A stretch of DNA of 36,267 nt from Acidimicrobiales bacterium (lineage in GTDB: Bacteria; Actinomycetota; Acidimicrobiia; Acidimicrobiales; Palsa-688), in assembly GCA_019241495.1 (NCBI GenBank), contig JAFAWZ010000292.1, positions 1 through 36,267 on the forward strand, written 5' to 3'. Of the stretch, positions 32,867 to 36,267 are shown piece after piece. Position 1 is the stretch's first letter; each line of letters starts with the position of its first letter. The notes under the pieces were generated by a model. The model was given only the letters and a program-made list of their open reading frames with translations, was not told the origin of the DNA and did no database searches. The translations under genes and the position numbers were made by a program.

Positions 32867-33090
32867 TCGGTGGGGGTCTTGAACCGGAGGTCCACCCTCA
32901 AGGTCAAGATGCCGTCTTCGACGCTTCCGGTTGCATCCCCGATGATGGCGTAGTCCTGGAAGTCGATGCGGGCCTGGTCGATGAAGCGCTTGCGTTCGGG
33001 ACCCTCCAACGGCGGTATGCCGCGCTGGCGCACGGCCTTGGCCCGGGCCCGAAACCGGCTTGTCATCGCGTCGATGTCCAACTCTTCCAC
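32851..33090 (-). CDS. Small conserved-looking protein of unknown function
   Basis: A 79-residue soluble protein. A basic helical first half (AMTSRFRARAKAVRQRG) is followed by PPLEGPERKRFIDQARIDFQDYAIIGD and a beta-rich end (ILTLRVDLRFKTPTD). The regular amphipathic pattern and clean codon use argue that it is real. No cysteine, signal peptide or known motif. GTG 33090 is supported by AGGTGAGG upstream and by TAAGGT 8 nt before it. It is convergent with RNase D (16-bp overlap). Its -10 box abuts the truncated repeat end at 33104, so the repeat forms the edge of its promoter. Confidence 0.72.
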   Translation of the reverse strand: MEELDIDAMTSRFRARAKAVRQRGIPPLEGPERKRFIDQARIDFQDYAIIGDATGSVEDGILTLRVDLRFKTPTDQGPA

Positions 33091-33098
33091 GGAACCTC

Positions 33099-33104
33099 AC
33101 CTTA
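33099..33104 (-). promoter_or_regulatory. -10 box formed at the edge of a repeat
   Basis: TAAGGT on the minus strand (33104-33099), 8 nt before GTG 33090. Its first T is the terminal base of the repeat end at 33104-33126. Confidence 0.45.
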
Positions 33105-33126
33105 GAAGCTGTCGCGAAACCCGCGG
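33104..33126. repeat. Solo end of the palindromic element
   Basis: It matches the outer arm at 15810-15826 plus its inner flank, read in reverse, over 23 bp with one change (AGAAGCTGTCGCGAAAC then CCGCGG). No opposing arm is present, so this is a remnant or a deletion derivative. Confidence 0.7.
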
Positions 33127-33159
33127 CTCGCGATGCCTGCCTTGACGAACCTACGGCGA

Positions 33160-33180
33160 TACACTGGCCGCCCGGCCAGT
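33160..33180 (+). promoter_or_regulatory. -10 box with an overlapping hairpin upstream of the small zinc protein
   Basis: TACACT (33160-33165) overlaps the palindrome ACTGGCCG-CC-CGGCCAGT (33163-33180). The hairpin would lie at the very 5' end of the transcript, suiting an operator or an mRNA-stabilising stem. Confidence 0.4.
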
Positions 33181-33214
33181 TATCTGGCCTTTCTCGACCA
33201 ACGGGAGCTTTAGG

Positions 33215-33400
33215 GTGAAAAAGGGACGGCATCGGCGCTTCGAAGAAGCGCGTGCTCTGAAGCGATTTGAGGCTGAGGATGTCGTGGAGCCGTGTGCCGA
33301 GTGCGGTGCCGAACCGGGAGCCGACCACGCCAGCTGGTGCCTGGCCATGGAAGACCTCGACGACGACGAGCTCTCAGACTCCGAGGCTCACCGCCTCTGA
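33215..33400 (+). CDS. Small basic/acidic protein with a CxxC-HxxxC cluster
   Basis: A 61-residue protein: a strongly basic start (MKKGRHRRFEEARALKR), a possible zinc site C27-x2-C30 with H38 and C42 (CAECGAEPGADHASWC), and an acidic tail (EDLDDDELSDSE). GTG 33215 has GGGAG about 10 nt upstream. The basic head could bind nucleic acid and the cluster could bind zinc; both are inference. The start style looks familiar from other actinobacterial hypothetical proteins but I cannot name a family. Its 3' end overlaps the convergent cysteine-rich gene by 13 bp. Confidence 0.7.
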   Translation: MKKGRHRRFEEARALKRFEAEDVVEPCAECGAEPGADHASWCLAMEDLDDDELSDSEAHRL

Positions 33401-34212
33401 CGTAGCACCGGGTGGGGTAGGGGAACGGCGCTTCCCTTTGTCCGAACCTCGAGATAGGCCACCAGGCGGTCGTAGACCGCGTCTCCGACGAGTGCCCGCA
33501 GCTCCGATTCCATGGTCTGGTACACGGCGCGTCGGGAGCCGAAGGCCTCGGGGGCCTCGGTGCACCACCAGTGGAACTCCTCCCCGCCCCCGCCCCAATG
33601 CCGGCGATCCCACTGGCCGACCGTCGAGGTGACCCGGCCGGTGGACTCGTCGGTGCTGTCTTCGCGGCGCAGGGGGAGCTGCCAGCACACGTCCGGCTTC
33701 ATCTCGAGGGGTGGGTTTCCTCGGCGCAGTGCGGCCTGGTGCAGCGCGCACCCGGCGCCCGCCGCGAAGCCCGGTCGGTTCAAGAAGATGCAGGCGTCTT
33801 CGACCATCCTGGTGACCAAGGTGCCGTCGGGCTCGGTCGTGACCACGCCGCCCTTGCGGCCGATCGCCGCGAACTGCCACTCATCCGCGGTGAGGGTTCG
33901 AGCCGCCTTCCTGACCCGGGCCGCGTCGGCCCGGTCGGTGAAATGCGCCCCGTATGAGCAGCACCCCTGCTCGAGCTGCGGCGCCGGCCCGGTCAGCACT
34001 CCCTGACAGCCCCGCCCGAATATGCACTCCCAGCCTGAGGTCAGGAACGTGACATCGAATGCCCACGTCCGCAGCTCCGCCGGGTCGTCGAAGGTAAGCC
34101 ACTCGTGGGCCTCAGGAGGTGTGTCCCGGTAGCTCTTCACGGCGGCCTTGACTACCGCCGCCTTGACGGCCGCGGCTTTCTTGGCCGGACGGCTCTTCGC
34201 TTTGGGTGCCAT
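33388..34212 (-). CDS. Cysteine-rich protein, YkgJ-like, of unknown function
   Basis: A 274-residue protein. A Lys/Ala-rich low-complexity head (about 1-27, KAAAVKAAVVKAAVK) recalls histone-like or nucleoid tails. The core carries many cysteines in motifs: WECIFGRGCQG (C63, C69), QGCCSYGAHF (C84, C85), DACIFLNRPGF, GAGCALH and KPDVCWQLPLR, then WDRRHWGGGGEEFHWWCTEAPEAF. The C-x5-C ... CC pattern resembles zinc/iron-chelating YkgJ/UPF0153 proteins, but most of the length is distinct. The chemistry is unknown. GGGGAGG stands nine nt before ATG 34212, just 3 bp after the M20 stop, so the two are co-transcribed. Confidence 0.8.
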   Translation of the reverse strand: MAPKAKSRPAKKAAAVKAAVVKAAVKSYRDTPPEAHEWLTFDDPAELRTWAFDVTFLTSGWECIFGRGCQGVLTGPAPQLEQGCCSYGAHFTDRADAARVRKAARTLTADEWQFAAIGRKGGVVTTEPDGTLVTRMVEDACIFLNRPGFAAGAGCALHQAALRRGNPPLEMKPDVCWQLPLRREDSTDESTGRVTSTVGQWDRRHWGGGGEEFHWWCTEAPEAFGSRRAVYQTMESELRALVGDAVYDRLVAYLEVRTKGSAVPLPHPVLRQRR

Positions 34213-34215
34213 GGC

Positions 34216-35595
34216 TCAGCCTCCCCGTCCCAGCTCGATCAAAAGCTCACCCGCGGCCAGCAGCCCTTTCCAGAATTGATCCATGACCATCCGCTCGTTG
34301 GGGGCGTGGATGCGGTCGCCGGGAAGCCCGACGCCGAGAAAGAGCACCGGGGCCCCCAGCACCCGACCCAACGCCTCTTCCGGCCCGCTGCCGCCTTCCC
34401 GGGTGAACAGCGGGGCCTGGCCCCACACCGTCTCGATGGCCCGACACAGGGCAGCCATCGACGGATGCTCGACCGGAGTCAAGGCCGGTGCGACGGCGCC
34501 TTCGCGCGTCACGGTCACCTCGACACCTGCGGGCAGCCGGTCGGCCAACCACGCCTTGAAGGCCGGCTCCACGTCGCTCGGCTGCTGGTCGGGCACGAGC
34601 CGGAACGCCACCTTGAACCCAGCTGTGGCCGGAACGATGGTCTTGATTCCAGGCCCCCCATAGCCGCTGTGCAGCCCCACCACCTCGGCGGTCGGGCGCA
34701 CGCCTATGCGCTCCAGCGGGGTGTAGCCCTCCTCGCCTTCCAGGTACGCGACGGCGCCGGCTGCGGCCCGGAAGGCGATCTCGTCGAATGGTTGAGCGTG
34801 CATCGATGCCTGCTCGCGCGAAGACAGGGCCCTGACCCGATCGTAGAAGCCGGGCAGGGTCACTCGTCCCTGCTCGTCGTGCAAGGCGGCGACCAGCCGA
34901 GCGGCTACGGCCGCCGCGTTGGGCACGGTCCCGCCCCACATGCCGCTGTGGAGGTCGATCGACGCGGTGCGGATGGCCACATCGAAGGCGACCAAGCCCC
35001 GCATGCCGACCGTCGTGGAGGGAACCTCCGGGCTGATCATCCCGGTGTCGGACACCACGACGACGTCGCACCGTAGCCGCTCGGCTTCGCTATCGAGCAA
35101 CGCCTCGAAGTTCGGGCTGCCCACCTCCTCCTCGCCTTCGACGAGGATCTTCAGGTTGACCGGCAACGTGTTGTCTCTGGCGAGCAGACCGCGCGCCGCC
35201 TCTATCTGGTAGAGGGTCTGGCCCTTGTCGTCGATGGAACCGCGGGCCCGGCACTCTCCGTCCACCACGACCGGCTCGAACGGCGGGCTGGCCCATTCGC
35301 CCAACGGGTCGACCGGTTGGACGTCGTGGTGGCCGTACACCAAAACGGTCGGTTTTCCCGGCCCGGCCCCCAACCACTCTCCGTAGACGGCCGGCCCGCC
35401 CCCGGTCTCGATGATCTCGACTGCCTCCATACCCGCCTGGCGCATCAGCCCGGCGCAGAACTCGGCCGATGCTCGCAGGTCGCCGGCGTGGCCGGGATCG
35501 GCTGATATCGACGGGATGCGAAGCCAGTCGAACAAGGTGTCGGTTATGCGGCCCCGCTCTGCGGTCAGGTAGGGCTGCAGAACGGCTTCGGGCAC
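34216..35595 (-). CDS. M20 family metallopeptidase (dipeptidase)
   Basis: A 459-residue di-zinc peptidase of the M20 family, the group including carnosinase-like dipeptidases. Zinc motifs: VYGHHDVQPVDP (His and Asp), ARGSIDDKG (bridging Asp), LVEGEEEVGS (catalytic Glu and ligand Glu), and VSDTGM. The dimerisation or lid domain (from TTVGMRGLVAFDVAIRTA, then SIDLHSGMWGG) is present, and GVGLPGDRIHAPNERM near the C-terminus supplies the last histidine. GTG 35595 is preferred to ATG 35658 because TACGGT stands 6 nt upstream and because ATG 35658 overlaps the start codon of the divergent lipoprotein. It is followed by the cysteine-rich gene in the same operon. Confidence 0.92.
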   Translation of the reverse strand: MPEAVLQPYLTAERGRITDTLFDWLRIPSISADPGHAGDLRASAEFCAGLMRQAGMEAVEIIETGGGPAVYGEWLGAGPGKPTVLVYGHHDVQPVDPLGEWASPPFEPVVVDGECRARGSIDDKGQTLYQIEAARGLLARDNTLPVNLKILVEGEEEVGSPNFEALLDSEAERLRCDVVVVSDTGMISPEVPSTTVGMRGLVAFDVAIRTASIDLHSGMWGGTVPNAAAVAARLVAALHDEQGRVTLPGFYDRVRALSSREQASMHAQPFDEIAFRAAAGAVAYLEGEEGYTPLERIGVRPTAEVVGLHSGYGGPGIKTIVPATAGFKVAFRLVPDQQPSDVEPAFKAWLADRLPAGVEVTVTREGAVAPALTPVEHPSMAALCRAIETVWGQAPLFTREGGSGPEEALGRVLGAPVLFLGVGLPGDRIHAPNERMVMDQFWKGLLAAGELLIELGRGG

Positions 35596-35601
35596 CTCAG
35601 C

Positions 35602-35607
35602 ACCGTA
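35602..35607 (-). promoter_or_regulatory. Leaderless-type -10 box for the M20 peptidase gene
   Basis: TACGGT on the minus strand (35607-35602), 6 nt before GTG 35595. Confidence 0.5.
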
Positions 35608-35641
35608 GTGCACTGCCTGGCCGGGCAGCCCGGCCCGCCGG

Positions 35642-35647
35642 TAGATT
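35642..35647 (+). promoter_or_regulatory. -10 box for the lipoprotein peptidase gene
   Basis: TAGATT, 9 nt before ATG 35657. Confidence 0.4.
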
Positions 35648-35656
35648 CGCCCGGTC

Positions 35657-36267
35657 ATGCGGCGCGCTACGGCCTGGACGAGGATCGGCGCCGCGGCGTG
35701 TGGTTTGTTCGTCCTGGCGGCGTGCTCCGGCGGCGCTTCGACCCCCGGCCGTTCCGCTCCTAGTCACTCGCCAGGGCCCGCTCCGAGCGGCTCGGCAGGG
35801 CCCACGTCTGAGGGCACCGCCCCCCACTGGGTGCCCTGTAAAGGGTCGGCTGGTCCGGCTGGCTACCAGTGCGCCTCCATCGCGGTACCCCGCGATCCCA
35901 CCGACGCGTCGAAGGGCCAGATCTCGATGGCCCTCGACCGCCGCCGGGCGTCGGGCGCCAAGATCGGGTCGCTCCTCGTCAACCCGGGTGGCCCCGGTGC
36001 GTCGGGCGTCGACTTCCTGCCCACCATCGTGGGGATGATCCCCTCGTCGCTGCTCGCCCGGTTCGACCTGATCGGCTTCGACCCGCCCGGAGTCGGTCGC
36101 ACTGCGCCCATCTCGTGCCTCGACCCGGCGGGCATGGCCCGGTACTTCCACGCCGACCCGGCCCCGGTCACCCCGGCCGGGCTGAGCTCACTGGTCGGCG
36201 AGTTCAAGGAGTTGGCCGCCGGCTGCGAGCGGCACAGCGCCCAGGAGCTGCCCTATACCAGCACGGT
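35657..36267 (+). CDS. Secreted lipoprotein alpha/beta hydrolase (tripeptidyl aminopeptidase-like, S33), 5' part
   Basis: Open from ATG 35657 to the right edge, 203 residues seen. A lipoprotein signal (basic MRRATAWTR, hydrophobic GLFVLAAC) has a lipobox LAAC with the lipidated C23. A Ser/Pro/Gly linker follows. The N-terminal alpha/beta hydrolase part reads ASIAVPRDPTD, LLVNPGGPGASGVDF (oxyanion region), RFDLIGFDPPGVGRTAPISC, and ends at ELPYTST, where this family enters the helix before the GxSxG nucleophile, which lies beyond the window. Relatives are TAP-like exported peptidases of Streptomyces and mycobacteria. The gene is divergent from the M20 peptidase, pairing two peptidases head to head. 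Confidence 0.85.
   Translation, partial: MRRATAWTRIGAAACGLFVLAACSGGASTPGRSAPSHSPGPAPSGSAGPTSEGTAPHWVPCKGSAGPAGYQCASIAVPRDPTDASKGQISMALDRRRASGAKIGSLLVNPGGPGASGVDFLPTIVGMIPSSLLARFDLIGFDPPGVGRTAPISCLDPAGMARYFHADPAPVTPAGLSSLVGEFKELAAGCERHSAQELPYTST

Overview
This 36 kb window is GC-rich, densely packed chromosomal DNA from an actinobacterium, most likely of the Acidimicrobiia type. The evidence is the codon use, a resuscitation-promoting-factor (Rpf) gene, a DUF3151 gene, a coproporphyrin-type ferrochelatase with the cysteine set known from actinobacteria, a mycobacterial-like DapC aminotransferase, and a wall protein with 'WLAAADGGVFAYG' repeats. The lineage call is inference. There is no phage, plasmid, CRISPR array, rRNA or tRNA, and no intact insertion sequence.

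Layout. 1-2.8 kb: the 3' part of a bifunctional proline dehydrogenase/P5C dehydrogenase overlapping a NUDIX hydrolase. 2.77-2.91 kb: a 142-bp palindromic element filling the gap to a convergent acyl-CoA thioesterase. 3.7-6.3 kb: a small zinc ribbon gene and a secreted Rpf, divergent from a DapC-like aminotransferase. 6.4-10.5 kb: a crotonase-family gene with an operator-like repeat cluster, a small membrane protein, a NadD-like nucleotidyltransferase, S-adenosylhomocysteinase and a LmbE-type deacetylase. 10.5-15.7 kb, all on the minus strand: acyl-CoA dehydrogenase, ferrochelatase, a 3D-domain wall protein and an amidase. 15.7-19.2 kb: a second palindromic element, an FAD-linked 2-hydroxyacid dehydrogenase, a crotonase, a small acidic protein and a dienelactone hydrolase. 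19.2-24.8 kb: an ABC ATPase, ArgRS, a GH38 mannosidase and a cold-shock protein. 24.9-26.4 kb: mobA-fdhD. 26.5-27.2 kb: a frameshifted exported-protein gene carrying a third repeat copy. 27.3-36.3 kb: a diguanylate cyclase, TyrRS, HIT protein, DUF3151, a flavin-reductase-like protein, RNase D, three small or cysteine-rich proteins of unknown role, an M20 peptidase and the start of a lipoprotein peptidase that runs out of the window.

The genes are mostly housekeeping: amino-acid and fatty-acyl catabolism, the methyl cycle, haem, translation, cell-wall remodelling and molybdoenzyme maturation. There is no single dedicated operon. The most interesting material is not protein-coding. (1) A small family of palindromic repeats (about 133 bp intact at 15.7 kb, partial at 26.7 and 33.1 kb, and a similarly built 142-bp element at 2.8 kb) sits against stop codons and promoters, and one copy lies inside a broken gene. 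(2) A TAnnnT hexamer recurs 6 to 9 nt before the start codon of many genes, implying widespread leaderless transcription; it also relocates several starts, including a probable CTG start for RNase D. (3) There are unexplained inverted-repeat sites at 6.4, 12.8 and 14.1-14.2 kb. I see no convincing wholly new protein system.
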